Positions 34,119 to 43,512 of a stretch of DNA of 64,000 nt are shown here, piece after piece; positions within the stretch are counted from its first letter, which is position 1, and every line of letters starts with the position of its first letter. Source of the DNA: Limnohabitans sp. MMS-10A-192 (GTDB lineage: Bacteria > Pseudomonadota > Gammaproteobacteria > Burkholderiales > Burkholderiaceae_C); assembly GCF_003063335.1 (NCBI RefSeq), contig NZ_NERX01000007.1, positions 1 to 64,000 on the forward strand, written 5' to 3'. The notes below the pieces were generated by a model that saw only the letters and a list, made by a program, of their open reading frames with translations, was not told the DNA's origin and searched no databases. The position numbers were made by a program, and so were the translations under genes.

Positions 34119-35840
34119 TCAGGCCGATGCAGCCGTGCACTGCTGCACGATGATGAAGGTGCGCATCTGGAACTCGGGCAGCACCCAGCTGCGCAGGGCT
34201 TTGGCGGGCGCTTTCCAGCGTGTGTCGGCATTGGGTGTGCTCTCGTCCACACCCGCCTCGATGCGCAGCCAGGCCCAGTCCATCAGCACCAGGGCCACGG
34301 CGCGCAGGTAGTCGTCCGCCACGCGGAAGGCCAGAGCGGCGTCTTGCGGCGCGGCCTTGACGATCTGCTCGGTCACGGCGCGCAGGGTCTGGATGCGGGC
34401 AAGAGCTGCGGTGCTGGCTTTCGCCGCTTTGGGCAGGTCCGCGGCGATGGTGTCCAGCAAAGCGTTCATGCTTTGACCGCCATCGGCCAGCACCTTGCGC
34501 ACCAGCAAATCGATCGCCTGGATTTCGTTGGTGCCTTCGTAGATCATGGCCACGCGGGCGTCGCGCACGATTTGCTCGATGCCCCATTCGCGCACATAAC
34601 CGTGGCCGCCAAACACCTGCAAGCAGTCGCTGCCGCCGTGAAAGGCTTGGTGGGTGAAAACCGATTTCATGACCGGGGTGACCAGCGCGCACCAGCGCTG
34701 GGCAGCGGCTTGTGTGGCGGCATCGGGGCTGTGTTTGATCAGATCGAGTTCGAGCGCGGTGCGGTAGGCCAGCACACGACCGGCATCGACCCAAGCGCGT
34801 TGCGTGTCGAGGATGCGGCGCATGGCAGGGTGCTCGCCAATCAGGTCCGCTTCCCCCGCGCTTTTGCCTTTGCCCGGTGCACGCATTTGGCGGCGTTCTT
34901 GCGCGTAGGCATCGGCCTTTTGCCAGGCGGCGTCCAGTAGGCCAATGCCTTGCAGGGCCACATGCAGGCGGGCGGCGTTCATCATCACGAACATCGCGCC
35001 CAAGCCCTTGCCGGGCTCGCCCACTATGGAAGAGACCGCTTCGTCAAAACGCATCACGCAAGTCGGGCTGCCGTGCAGGCCCATTTTTTCTTCGATGCGG
35101 TCGCAATGCACGCGGCTGCGCGAACCATCGGGGTAAAACTTGGGCACCAAAAACAGAGACAGGCCTTTGGGGCCGGGCGGCGCATCGGGCAGGCGCGCTA
35201 GCACCAGGTGCACGATGTTGTCGCTCAGGTCGTGCTCGCCACCTGAGATGAAAATTTTGGTGCCGCTGACGGCGTAGTTGCCATCGGGCAGGGGTACGGC
35301 CTTGGTCCGGGCCAAGCCCAAATCGGAGCCTGCATGCGGCTCGGTCAGGCACATGGTGGCCAGCCATTCGCCGGTGGCCACTTTCTCCAAATATTGCGCT
35401 TTGACTTCGTCGCTGGCGTGGTGCTTGATGCATTCGTAAGCGCCGTGCAGCAGACCGGGGGCCATGGTCCAGCCATGGTTGGCGGCCGACAGCATTTCGT
35501 AGAGCATGGCTTCGAGCACGCTGGGCAGGCCTTGGCCGCCGTCTTCGGTGCTGGAGGCCAGCGCAGGCCAGCCCGATTGCCAAAAGGACTGGTAAGCATC
35601 CTTAAAGCCCGGCGGCATGGTGACCGCGCCGTCTTTCCACTGCGCGCCGATTTCGTCGCCGTCGCGGTTGAGCGGGGCGATCACTTCGCCCACAAACTTG
35701 CCAGCTTCTTCCAGCACTTGTTGCATCAGCTCAGGGTCCACCTCGGCAAAGGCGGGCAGGGCTTGCAGTTGGGCAGGCGCGTTCAAAACGCGGGACAACA
35801 CAAACTGCATGTCGTCGGTGCGGGGTTGGTAGGCGTTCAT
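34119..35840 (-). CDS. Acyl-CoA dehydrogenase (catabolic operon member)
   Basis: This is a 573-residue FAD enzyme of the same long subfamily as the one at 13178 but only moderately similar. It has 'MCLTEPHAGSDLGLARTKA', 'GTKIFISGGEHDLSDNIVHLVLARL', 'FGGHGYVREWGIEQIVRDARVAMIYEGTNEIQAIDLLVRKVL' with the catalytic Glu in YEGTN, and a C-terminal extension. In this operon it probably desaturates a saturated arylpropanoyl-CoA or another acyl-CoA to feed the hydratase. The real start is ATG 35840; the frame stays open much further upstream inside livF by chance. marR follows nine bases later. Confidence 0.9.
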   Translation of the reverse strand: MNAYQPRTDDMQFVLSRVLNAPAQLQALPAFAEVDPELMQQVLEEAGKFVGEVIAPLNRDGDEIGAQWKDGAVTMPPGFKDAYQSFWQSGWPALASSTEDGGQGLPSVLEAMLYEMLSAANHGWTMAPGLLHGAYECIKHHASDEVKAQYLEKVATGEWLATMCLTEPHAGSDLGLARTKAVPLPDGNYAVSGTKIFISGGEHDLSDNIVHLVLARLPDAPPGPKGLSLFLVPKFYPDGSRSRVHCDRIEEKMGLHGSPTCVMRFDEAVSSIVGEPGKGLGAMFVMMNAARLHVALQGIGLLDAAWQKADAYAQERRQMRAPGKGKSAGEADLIGEHPAMRRILDTQRAWVDAGRVLAYRTALELDLIKHSPDAATQAAAQRWCALVTPVMKSVFTHQAFHGGSDCLQVFGGHGYVREWGIEQIVRDARVAMIYEGTNEIQAIDLLVRKVLADGGQSMNALLDTIAADLPKAAKASTAALARIQTLRAVTEQIVKAAPQDAALAFRVADDYLRAVALVLMDWAWLRIEAGVDESTPNADTRWKAPAKALRSWVLPEFQMRTFIIVQQCTAASA

Positions 35841-35851
35841 GTCAGCAATCT

Positions 35852-36580
35852 TTATTTCTTGGCGGCACCCAGATAGGTGTCGATCACGCGGGGGTCTTGG
35901 GCCAAATCGGCGGCTTTGCCGTGCAGGCCAATTTCGCCCATCTCCAGCACATAGCCATCGTCGGCCACAGCCAGCGCGGCGCGGGCGTTTTGTTCCACCA
36001 GCACGATGGTCACGCCGGTTTGGCGCAGGGTTTCGATGATGGTGAAGATTTCTTTCACGATCAGCGGGGCCAGGCCCAGGCTGGGCTCGTCCAGCATCAA
36101 GAGCGAGGGGCGTGACATCAGCGAGCGGCCCACGGCCAACATCTGGCGCTCGCCCCCTGACAGGGTGCCAGCTTCTTGCAAACGGCGCTCTTTCAGGCGG
36201 GGGAACAGGTCGAACACGTCGTCCAGGCGGCTGCGCCACTGCGCGTTGCCCAGTCGCATCTGGCGGTAGCCGCCCAGCACCAGGTTGTCTTCTACGCTCA
36301 TGGTGCCAAACAGTTCGCGCTTTTCGGGCACCAGCGAAATGCCTTGCATGACGCGCTCTTCGAGCGTTAGCTCGGTGATCGACTGGCCATCAAACTCGAT
36401 CTGTCCTTTGGCGGGCAGGATGCCCATCAGGCTGTTCAAGAAAGTGGACTTGCCTGCACCGTTGGGGCCGATCACGGTGATCACGCTGCCCTTGGCCGCT
36501 TCCAGGCTCAGGCCGTGCAGCACTTCGGCTTTGCCGTAGCCCGCACGCAGATCGGTGACTTTGAGGAGAGGGGTTGCCAT
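35852..36580 (-). CDS. livF: Liv-type ABC transporter ATPase (LivF)
   Basis: This 242-residue ATPase has Walker A GPNGAGKST (about 38-46), signature LSGGERQMLAVGRSL and Walker B 'SLLMLDEPSLGLAP', followed by 'IVLVEQNARAALAVADDGYVLEMGEI', typical of LivF. It energises import through LivH and the LivM part of the fusion. It starts one base after the stop of the fused livMG gene and is followed 11 bp later by the acyl-CoA dehydrogenase. The operon context suggests an aromatic-acid rather than a branched-chain amino acid substrate. Confidence 0.92.
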   Translation of the reverse strand: MATPLLKVTDLRAGYGKAEVLHGLSLEAAKGSVITVIGPNGAGKSTFLNSLMGILPAKGQIEFDGQSITELTLEERVMQGISLVPEKRELFGTMSVEDNLVLGGYRQMRLGNAQWRSRLDDVFDLFPRLKERRLQEAGTLSGGERQMLAVGRSLMSRPSLLMLDEPSLGLAPLIVKEIFTIIETLRQTGVTIVLVEQNARAALAVADDGYVLEMGEIGLHGKAADLAQDPRVIDTYLGAAKK

Positions 36581-36581
36581 G

Positions 36582-38348
36582 TCAGTGTTCCGTTCCGAGG
36601 TAAGCGGCGCGCACGGCCGGGTTGGCTTGCACTTCGGCGGGGGTGCCGCGAGTGAGCAGCGTGCCGAATTCCATCACCACCAGTTGATCGCAGACGTCCA
36701 TCACCAGGTCCATGTCGTGCTCGACCAACAAGATGCTCATGCCTTCGCCTTGCAGCTGGCGCAGCACCTGGATCAGGCCCTGTTTTTCCTTGTGGCGCAG
36801 ACCGGCGGCGGGCTCGTCCAGCAGCAGCAGCGCCGGATCGCAGCACAGCGCACGGGCGATTTCCATCAAGCGTTGCGGGCCCATGGCCAGGTTGCCAGCT
36901 TGTTCGTGCAGGTAGGCACCCATGCCGATGCGCTCCAACTGGCGCTGGGCTTCTTTCATCATGCGCTGCTCTTCGGCTCGGTTGGTGCGCAGCATGGACG
37001 AGACCACGCCACTGCTGCCCCGGGTGTAGGCACCCAGCGCCACGTTTTCGAGCACGGTCATGTCGGGGATCATCTTGACGTGCTGGAAGGTGCGGGCCAT
37101 GCCCTGGCGAGAAATTTCGCGCGAGGGCAGGGCGCTGATGTCTTCACCCCGAAACAGCACTTGCCCACTGGTTTTGGACAGCACGCCGGTGATCAGGTTG
37201 AAGGTGGTGGATTTGCCTGCGCCGTTGGGGCCGATCAAGCCGACGATTTGGCCGGCGCTGATGTCAAAGCTGATGTCGTTGACCGCCGTGAGGCCGCCAA
37301 ACTGTTTACGGATCTTGTCGACCTTGAGCACCACATCGCCTGCTGCGGGTTTGCTGCGAGCGGGCAGGTCGGCGGCGTTTTGCCAGTCGACTGCACGCGG
37401 TGGGCGTGGCAGCTTTTTGGCCACCACCGACCACAGGCCGTCGGGCAGGTACTTGAGCACCAGCACCATGGCCACGCCGAACACAATGACTTCGTAACTG
37501 CCGCTGGTGCCAATCAAGGCAGGCAGCGCCACTTGCAAGTAATCATCGAGCAGCTTGATCAGACCTGCCCCCACGATGGCGCCCCACACATGGCCCACAC
37601 CACCAATCACCGCCATGAACAGGTATTCGATGCCCATTTTCAGACCGAAGGCGGATGGGTTCACGGTGCGCTGGAAATGCGCCAGCAGCCAGCCTGAAAC
37701 ACAAGCAAACAAGGCGGCCAGCACGAAGATGGTGACTTTGTAGCGGAAGGTGCTGATGCCCATGGCTTCGGCCATCTGCGTGCCGCCCTTGAGGGAACGA
37801 ATCGCACGTCCTGGTCGGGAGTCCAGCAAGTTGAGCAAGGCCACGGCCCCGGCCAGCAAGATGGCCCAGGTCAGCACAAAGAACAGCCGACCTTGGCCAA
37901 TGTCGAGGTCGCCGATGGACAAACTTTTGAGGCCCAGCAAGCCGTCGTATTTGCCCAAGGCATCCAGGTTGCCCATGAGGTAATACAAGGCCAGCCCCCA
38001 GGCGATGGTGGCCAGCGGTAAGTAGTGACCCGACATGCGCAGCGTGATGAAACCCACGATCAGTGCGCTGACGGCGGTCAGCGACAGGCCCACGAACAAG
38101 GTCAACCAAGGCGACATGCCGGTGTTGAGCGTGAGCCATGCGGTGGTGTATGCGCCGATGCCCACGAAAGCCGCTTGGCCAAAAGACGTGAGACCGCCGA
38201 TGCCTGTGAGCAGGACGAGACCCAAGCCCACGAGGGCATACAAACCGATGTAGTTGAGCTGGGCGATCCAGAAGTCGGGCAGGGGGGCCAAGGCGATCAG
38301 CGGGACCGCAGCGGCCAGCAGCCAGATGGAGAATTTTTGTTTGTTCAT
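36582..38348 (-). CDS. LivM-LivG fusion: ABC permease plus ATPase
   Basis: This is a 588-residue fusion. Residues 1 to about 320 form the LivM permease with about eight to ten membrane segments ('LTGIGGLTSFGQAAFVGIGAYTTAWL', 'IGGVGHVWGAIVGAGLI'). After a Pro/Ala-rich linker (about 325-345) comes the LivG ATPase with GPNGAGKSTTFNLITG, 'NLAMGPQRLMEIARALC' (signature region), 'LLLLDEPAAGL' and 'ILLVEHDMDLVMDVCDQLVVMEFG'. Such fusions are known in Burkholderiales. ATG 38348 is one base after the livH stop, so the genes are tightly coupled. Together with LivH, LivF and the LivK-type receptor it completes one importer. Confidence 0.9.
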   Translation of the reverse strand: MNKQKFSIWLLAAAVPLIALAPLPDFWIAQLNYIGLYALVGLGLVLLTGIGGLTSFGQAAFVGIGAYTTAWLTLNTGMSPWLTLFVGLSLTAVSALIVGFITLRMSGHYLPLATIAWGLALYYLMGNLDALGKYDGLLGLKSLSIGDLDIGQGRLFFVLTWAILLAGAVALLNLLDSRPGRAIRSLKGGTQMAEAMGISTFRYKVTIFVLAALFACVSGWLLAHFQRTVNPSAFGLKMGIEYLFMAVIGGVGHVWGAIVGAGLIKLLDDYLQVALPALIGTSGSYEVIVFGVAMVLVLKYLPDGLWSVVAKKLPRPPRAVDWQNAADLPARSKPAAGDVVLKVDKIRKQFGGLTAVNDISFDISAGQIVGLIGPNGAGKSTTFNLITGVLSKTSGQVLFRGEDISALPSREISRQGMARTFQHVKMIPDMTVLENVALGAYTRGSSGVVSSMLRTNRAEEQRMMKEAQRQLERIGMGAYLHEQAGNLAMGPQRLMEIARALCCDPALLLLDEPAAGLRHKEKQGLIQVLRQLQGEGMSILLVEHDMDLVMDVCDQLVVMEFGTLLTRGTPAEVQANPAVRAAYLGTEH

Positions 38349-38349
38349 G

Positions 38350-39390
38350 TCAGTGTTCCTCGTCCGAGTGGCCACTGCGCAAAGAGCGCACGAGGAGAAT
38401 GGGCAAGATGAGCGTGAAGACGATCACTTCCTTGAATGCGCTGGCCCAGAAAGCACCAAATGCTTCCACGATGCCCACGAACAGTGCGCCCACGAGCGCT
38501 CCGGGGTAGCTGGCCAGGCCGCCGATCACGGCAGCCACAAAGCCCTTGAGTCCAATCAGAAATCCCGAGTCGTAGAACACGGTGGTGGTGGGGCCAATCA
38601 GCAGGCCCGACAGCGCGCCAATGAGGGCGGCCATGAGGAAGGTCAACTGGCCCGAGGTGTGGCTGGAGATGCCCATCAGGCGAGCACCGGTGCGGTTGAC
38701 GGCGGTGGCGCGCAGGGCTTTGCCGCGCAAGGAACGCTCGAAGTAGAGCCACAGCAAAACAATCAAGGCCAAGGACACACCAAAGATGATGACGGTTTGG
38801 CCTGAGAGTGTGACGGGCCCCAGCGAGAAACGCTCATCCCAAAATGGCGGATTGCGAAAGCCTTCTGCGCCAAAGAACAAGAGACCCAGTCCGGTCATGG
38901 CGAAGTGCACGCCCACCGAAACAATCAGCAGCACCAGCGGTGTCGCCGCTTCGAGTGACTGATAAGCCACGCGGTAGACCAAGGGCCCAAAGGCCGTGAC
39001 GATGGCCACGCTCAGAATGGCCTGCATCCACAGCGGGAACATTTGCGGGGCCGCCCAGATGCCCACGATCGAGACAATCACGGGAAAGACCAGCAGTTTC
39101 AGTGCCGAGCGCAGGGCTCGCAAAGGCTTGCCATGGTGGTGCCAGCGCTCCGCCAACTCCATCAAGGCGGCCACGCCAGCCAAGATCAGCAGCAACCAGA
39201 TGGTGCCGGGCGTTTTGCCGGTTTGCAGCATGGCCAAGGTGAGAGCGCCATAGGCGACAAATTCGCCTTGGGGAATAAAAATCACGCGGGTGACGGTGAA
39301 CACCAACACAGTGGCCAGCCCGAGCAGGGCATAGATCGCACCATTGGTGACACCGTCAAGCAGCAAGATGCTGGCGATGGAAAAGTCCAT
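38350..39390 (-). CDS. livH: Liv-type ABC transporter permease (LivH)
   Basis: This 346-residue membrane permease has about eight segments. Family landmarks are '[42 protein letters not shown]' at the start and '[32 protein letters not shown]' near the end. It is larger than E. coli LivH (308 aa) because of a hydrophilic insert around residues 80-100. It is separated from the upstream binding-protein gene by a 138-bp spacer with two hairpins, while the downstream livMG fusion follows immediately. Confidence 0.9.
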   Translation of the reverse strand: MDFSIASILLLDGVTNGAIYALLGLATVLVFTVTRVIFIPQGEFVAYGALTLAMLQTGKTPGTIWLLLILAGVAALMELAERWHHHGKPLRALRSALKLLVFPVIVSIVGIWAAPQMFPLWMQAILSVAIVTAFGPLVYRVAYQSLEAATPLVLLIVSVGVHFAMTGLGLLFFGAEGFRNPPFWDERFSLGPVTLSGQTVIIFGVSLALIVLLWLYFERSLRGKALRATAVNRTGARLMGISSHTSGQLTFLMAALIGALSGLLIGPTTTVFYDSGFLIGLKGFVAAVIGGLASYPGALVGALFVGIVEAFGAFWASAFKEVIVFTLILPILLVRSLRSGHSDEEH

Positions 39391-39431
39391 GGGAAGCCTT
39401 GGGGGGAAAACAGCAGAAGCCCGTGTGAATG

Positions 39432-39513
39432 GCTGCAGTGCCCCCAGCTTTGTGAGGCACTGCAGCAGTTCAAATGTGGGCAGGGGCGGGCTCCCGCAAA
39501 GAGAGTCCCCTGC
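39432..39513 (-). other. Two stem-loops between livK and livH
   Basis: GCTGCAGTGCC (39432-39442) pairs perfectly over 11 bp with GGCACTGCAGC (39456-39466). GCAGGGG (39480-39486) pairs with CCCCTGC (39507-39513), with an inner CGGG/CCCG. There is no U-tract. They probably stabilise or process the receptor mRNA so that it exceeds the permease mRNA. Confidence 0.7.
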
Positions 39514-39528
39514 ACCTGTGGTCAGTGC

Positions 39529-40662
39529 TTATTCGACTTTGAACTTGCCGTCCACGACTTTGGTCATCACGCCGGTTTCGAGCGTGTAGCCCCAGTGGTC
39601 AGCGGGTGTCCAGTTCATCACGCCGTGCGCGAACACGGTGCGGCCCATGTTTTCCAGGCTGTCACGCACGGCAGAGCGGAACTCGGCAGTGCCAGGCTTG
39701 GCTTTCTTGAGGGCCATGGGAATGGCTTTTTCGACCGCAATTTCGAAGTCATATGAGTGACCTGCGAACTGGTTGCGCGAATTGGCACCAAACTCTTTTT
39801 CAAACTTCTGCACGAAGTCCAGAGCCAGCTTCTTGGAGGGGTGGCTGTCAGCCAATTGGTCACCCAGCAGTGCGGGGCCGGACACCACAAAAGTGCCTTC
39901 AACCGATTTGCCGCCCACGCGGGACAGGTCTGGCGTGGCGGCGGCATGGGTCTGGTAAACCTTGCCTTTGTAGCCGCGCTCAACCAAGCCCATTTGCGGC
40001 ATGGCTGCACCCGAGCCCGAAGCCACGACCAGCATCGCATCTGGATTGGCAGCGGTCAATTTCAGGGCTTGTGGCGTCACGCTGGTGTCCGTACGGGCAA
40101 AACGTTCGGTGCCGACCAACTTGATGCCGGCTTTGTCCAGCATGGGGCCGACAGCGTCCAGCCACTGCTGGCCATAGGCGTCGGTGTAGCCCAAGAAACC
40201 AACGGTCTTGACGCCTTGCTTTTTCATGTGCTCGACCACGGCATGGCCCATCACGGTGTTTGACTGGGGCAGGCGGAACAGCCACTTGTCTTTGCCGGGG
40301 GGCACACCCACAGGGGATCCTGCGATTTGCACGGTGCCGGCTTCGGCAGCGATGTCGGTCATGGCAGCAGCCACAGCGGTGATGCAGGAGCCAAAAATCA
40401 GATCGACCTTGTCTTCGGTCACAAAGCGTCGTGCGTTGGCAGCGCCTTTGCCGGGATCTGTGGCATCGTCCAAGATGATCAGCTGGACTTTTTCACCGCC
40501 CAGGGTCTTGGGAAACAGTTGCAGCTGTTTTTGCATCGGAATGCCCAGGCCGGAGCCGGGGCCGGTCAGCGACAGGCTCACGCCGATTTTGATGTCGGCC
40601 AGTGCAGCGGTGCTGGACACGGCGGTGATGGCCAAAGCCAGCAGGGTTTTCTTGAGTTTCAT
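39529..40662 (-). CDS. Liv-type ABC transporter substrate-binding protein
   Basis: This is a 377-residue periplasmic binding protein with a signal peptide (MKLKKTLLALAITAVSSTAALA, cleavage before DIKIG). The mature start 'DIKIGVSLSLTGPGSGLGIPMQK' and 'VQLIILDDATDPGKGAANARRFV' are typical of the Leu/Ile/Val-binding superfamily, many members of which bind aromatic acids. 'GSPVGVPPGKDKWLFRLPQS' is the usual binding-cleft segment. GAGGAG lies before ATG 40662. It is the receptor of the importer encoded downstream. The ligand is inferred from context to be a hydroxycinnamate-type acid. Confidence 0.9.
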   Translation of the reverse strand: MKLKKTLLALAITAVSSTAALADIKIGVSLSLTGPGSGLGIPMQKQLQLFPKTLGGEKVQLIILDDATDPGKGAANARRFVTEDKVDLIFGSCITAVAAAMTDIAAEAGTVQIAGSPVGVPPGKDKWLFRLPQSNTVMGHAVVEHMKKQGVKTVGFLGYTDAYGQQWLDAVGPMLDKAGIKLVGTERFARTDTSVTPQALKLTAANPDAMLVVASGSGAAMPQMGLVERGYKGKVYQTHAAATPDLSRVGGKSVEGTFVVSGPALLGDQLADSHPSKKLALDFVQKFEKEFGANSRNQFAGHSYDFEIAVEKAIPMALKKAKPGTAEFRSAVRDSLENMGRTVFAHGVMNWTPADHWGYTLETGVMTKVVDGKFKVE

Positions 40663-40739
40663 GGTTGTCTCCTCGGAGGGGTGGTTGGAAAACGCAGGTT
40701 AGGGGAAAACGGAAAAGTTGAACAGCGGCAATGCCCTGA

Positions 40740-41159
40740 TCAGCTGCACAAGGCCTTGATGTCTTCAGGCACCGGGATCGCCTTGATGCGGTCCGGGTCT
40801 TCGGGGTGCTTGATGCAAAAGGCGCGCACTTCGGTGCCTTCGCACAGGACCGTGTCGCCCCGCATGACCACGTGCTTGTGCACGATGACCTTTTCGCGCC
40901 ACTCCTGCACGCTGGTGTGCACCTGGAGGGTTTCGCCATAGGTGGCGGGGCGGATGAACTTGGTGTTGATCTCCAAGAGCGGCGTGCCAATGATGCCGCG
41001 CGTCTTGACCAACTCGCGCCAGGGCGGCACGCCGCACTTGACGAAAAAGTTCAGCGACGAAGCGTCCATCCATTTGGAGAAGTTGGGGAAGAAGACGATG
41101 CCTGCGGGATCGCAGTCACCGAACATCACTTGCACTTCGTAAACAACGGTTTTACTCAT
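40740..41159 (-). CDS. Acyl-CoA thioesterase, 4-hydroxybenzoyl-CoA thioesterase family
   Basis: This is a 139-residue hotdog-fold thioesterase. 'VMFGDCDPAGIVFFPNFSKWMD' carries the catalytic Asp (residue 17) of the Pseudomonas-type 4-hydroxybenzoyl-CoA thioesterase/YbgC group, and 'GTPLLEINTKFIRPATYGETLQV' follows. It hydrolyses aryl- or acyl-CoA thioesters. In this operon it could release the benzoate-type product after side-chain thiolysis or relieve CoA sequestration. It lies between the binding-protein gene and a repeat element. Confidence 0.88.
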   Translation of the reverse strand: MSKTVVYEVQVMFGDCDPAGIVFFPNFSKWMDASSLNFFVKCGVPPWRELVKTRGIIGTPLLEINTKFIRPATYGETLQVHTSVQEWREKVIVHKHVVMRGDTVLCEGTEVRAFCIKHPEDPDRIKAIPVPEDIKALCS

Positions 41160-41197
41160 CTGGGGTCTCTAGGTTGGCGTGAACAGGTTTTTCATTT

Positions 41198-41265
41198 GTC
41201 ATGCCCGACTTGATCGGGCATCCACGCGCATCGAAGGCATGGATACCCGCCTGCGCGGGTATGAC
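41198..41265. repeat. Intergenic palindromic repeat, copy F
   Basis: This 68-bp element begins GTCATGCCCGACTTGATCG and ends GGGTATGAC, with two stem-loops (TGCCCGA/TCGGGCA and ATACCCGC/GCGGGTAT). It lies in the spacer between the SDR and thioesterase genes, transcribed within the operon. Confidence 0.88.
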
Positions 41266-41298
41266 AAATGTGTGAGGTGCACGCATGTCGTGGTGGTT

Positions 41299-42084
41299 TC
41301 AGCGGGGGGCCATGCGCAGCGCGCCGTCCAGACGAATGGTTTCGCCGTTCAGGTGGTTGTTGGTGACGATGTGGCAGGCCAGTTCGGCGAACTCGCTGGG
41401 CTTGCCCAAACGTGCCGGGAAGGGGATGCTGGCCGCCAGCGATTGCTGGATGGGCTCGGGCAAGGTTTCCATCAAAGGCGTTTTGAACAGGCCGGGGGCG
41501 ATGGTGCACACGCGAATGCCGTGCTGCGCCAGATCACGGGCCATGGGCAGCGTCATGCCCGCCACACCGGCCTTGGAGGCGCTGTAGGCCTGCTGGCCCA
41601 CTTGGCCGTCAAAAGCCGCGACCGATGCCGTGAAGACCATCACGCCACGGGCACCGTCTTCCATGGGTTCGAGCTTGGCGCAGGCGGCCGAGAACAAACG
41701 CGCCGCGTTGTAAGTGCCAATCAGGTTGACGTTGATCACCTTGGCAAAGTCTTCCAGCGGCGCGGCGTTGCCGTCCTTGCCGACCACGCGCTTGGCCGAG
41801 CCAATGCCGGCGATCTGCATCAAGATGCGGGCGGGGCCATGGGCAGCGGCGGCGGCCTCGATGGCATGCTGCATGCTGTCCGGATCGCTCACATTGCATT
41901 TGACGGCCACGGCGCAGCCGTTTCCAAATTGCGCGTCGATGTCCTTGGCCACGCGCTCGGCGTTGTCCATGTTGAGGTCGAGCACCGCGACCTTGGCGCC
42001 CAAACGGGCCAATTCACGTGCTGTCGCCTCGCCCAAACCGGAGCCACCGCCGGTGACCAGTGCTGCTTGTCCTTGGATGTTCAT
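41299..42084 (-). CDS. SDR-family 3-hydroxyacyl-CoA dehydrogenase
   Basis: This is a 261-residue short-chain dehydrogenase. The NAD-binding motif is [13 protein letters not shown] (about 10-22). '[12 protein letters not shown]' has an Asp after the second strand, suggesting NAD. The catalytic Ser is in '[25 protein letters not shown]', with YxxxK. The pattern '[17 protein letters not shown]' and the C-terminal '[18 protein letters not shown]' match type-10 17-beta-HSD/3-hydroxyacyl-CoA dehydrogenases. In this operon it would oxidise 3-hydroxy-3-arylpropanoyl-CoA to the 3-keto thioester before thiolysis. Confidence 0.9.
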   Translation of the reverse strand: MNIQGQAALVTGGGSGLGEATARELARLGAKVAVLDLNMDNAERVAKDIDAQFGNGCAVAVKCNVSDPDSMQHAIEAAAAAHGPARILMQIAGIGSAKRVVGKDGNAAPLEDFAKVINVNLIGTYNAARLFSAACAKLEPMEDGARGVMVFTASVAAFDGQVGQQAYSASKAGVAGMTLPMARDLAQHGIRVCTIAPGLFKTPLMETLPEPIQQSLAASIPFPARLGKPSEFAELACHIVTNNHLNGETIRLDGALRMAPR

Positions 42085-42119
42085 GTCAGTACCTTTTTGT
42101 TGTATCTCAATGGGGTTTT

Positions 42120-42187
42120 GTCATGCCCGACTTGATCGGGCATCCATGCGCATTGAAGGCATGGATTCCCGCGTTCGCGGGAATGAC
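42120..42187. repeat. Intergenic palindromic repeat, copy G
   Basis: This 68-bp element is nearly identical to copies F and H, with GTCATGCCCGACTTGATCG at one end and GGGAATGAC at the other. It lies between the thiolase and SDR genes. Confidence 0.88.
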
Positions 42188-42237
42188 GACAAATAAAGAT
42201 GGGTGCCCACCTTTTGACGCCATGACCCATTGGTCAA

Positions 42238-43494
42238 TCACGCCACAGTGCCTTCCGGGTTCTCGATCAACAAGGCAATGCCTTGCCCACCGCCCACGCA
42301 GGCGCTGGAGATGCCGTAGCGCAAACCGCTGCGTTTCAGTTCACGCGCCAGCGTGATCGTCAGGCGCACGCCCGTCGCGGCCAGCGGGTGGCCCAACGCA
42401 ATCGCGCCGCCATTCACGTTGAGTTTGGCCAAGTCGAGGCCCAGCTCGCGGCCCACTGCCAGGGTTTGCGCGCCTTGCGCTTCGTTGATCTCAAAGCGGC
42501 CAATGTCGGACAGCTTCAGGCCTGTGCGTTCCAGCAGAAGGCGGATAGCGGGCGCGGGGCCAATGCCCATGATCTCGGGTGGCACACCCACGGCAGCGGC
42601 AGCCACCACGCGGGCCAGAGGCTTTTTGCCTTGGGCTTTGGCATAAGCGCCCGAGGTGACAACACAAGCCGCTGCCGCATCGACCAAGGCCGAGCTGTTG
42701 CCACCGGTCTGCACACCGCCTTCATAGACCGACTTGAGCTTGGCCAGCACTTCAGGCGGCGAGATGCGGGGGTGCGTGTCGGTGGCCACTTCGGTGACCT
42801 TGCCTTGCAGCTTGATGCCACGGGCTTTGTAGCCTTCGAGTTCAAACTTTTCGGTGACCACGGGCACGATCTCGCCCGCATGGAAACCGGCGGCTTGCGC
42901 GGCCACGGCCTTGGCAAACGAGTCGCTGGCGAACTGGTCCACCTCTTCGCGGGTGATGTTGTATTTCTTGGCCAGGTTCTCGGCGGTCTGGATCATGTTG
43001 ATGCCAGCGGCCGGGTCTTTCAGGGCTTCCCACATGTAGTCTTTGAAGCCCACCGGTGCGCCCAGCTTGAAGCCGGTGCGGTGGTCAAAAGCGGCAATCG
43101 GGTTGCGCGTCATGCTCTCGGTGCCGACCACCAGCGCGGCCTCGCACACGCCCGCTTCGATCTGTTCACCGGCCTGGCGGAACAGCTCAAAGCCGGTGCC
43201 GCAAATGCGCTGGGTCATGATGGCCGGCACTTCTTGCGGCACACCGGCATACAGACCAATGTGGCGGGGCAGAAAGAATTGGTCGAAGTCGCCAGGGGCC
43301 ATGTTGCCGGTGATGACCGAGCCGATTTCGGTGGGCGCGATGCCTGCGCGCTTCAAAGCTTCGCGGGCGGCTTTGATGCCGAGGTCCGTGGGCGAGATGT
43401 GGCCCAGCGCGCCGCAATAGTCCACCATGGGCGTGCGCACACCTTCGTGCATCCACACATCGGCAAACGCGTTGAAAAATCCTTTGGCTGTCAT
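42238..43494 (-). CDS. Thiolase family protein (3-ketoacyl-CoA thiolase)
   Basis: This is a 418-residue thiolase. The nucleophilic Cys is residue 98 in 'MTQRICGTGFE'. The catalytic His lies in 'NVNGGAIALGHPLAATGVR', and the second Cys in 'SACVGGGQGIAL'. The usual NEAFA motif reads NEAQGAQTLA, and the N-terminus (MTAKGFFNAFADVWMHEGVRTPM) is unusual, so this is a divergent subgroup. In context it would cleave 3-keto-3-arylpropanoyl-CoA to acetyl-CoA and an aroyl-CoA. ATG 43494 is chosen; an in-frame extension upstream runs through a repeat element and is not real. Confidence 0.88.
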   Translation of the reverse strand: MTAKGFFNAFADVWMHEGVRTPMVDYCGALGHISPTDLGIKAAREALKRAGIAPTEIGSVITGNMAPGDFDQFFLPRHIGLYAGVPQEVPAIMTQRICGTGFELFRQAGEQIEAGVCEAALVVGTESMTRNPIAAFDHRTGFKLGAPVGFKDYMWEALKDPAAGINMIQTAENLAKKYNITREEVDQFASDSFAKAVAAQAAGFHAGEIVPVVTEKFELEGYKARGIKLQGKVTEVATDTHPRISPPEVLAKLKSVYEGGVQTGGNSSALVDAAAACVVTSGAYAKAQGKKPLARVVAAAAVGVPPEIMGIGPAPAIRLLLERTGLKLSDIGRFEINEAQGAQTLAVGRELGLDLAKLNVNGGAIALGHPLAATGVRLTITLARELKRSGLRYGISSACVGGGQGIALLIENPEGTVA

Positions 43495-43512
43495 TGTTTT
43501 TCCTAGGGTTTT

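Noticed and set aside
34119..36239. Acyl-CoA dehydrogenase extended to 706 codons
   Set aside because: The extra N-terminal part overlaps livF in another frame and is unlike any dehydrogenase. ATG 35840 gives the normal N-terminus.
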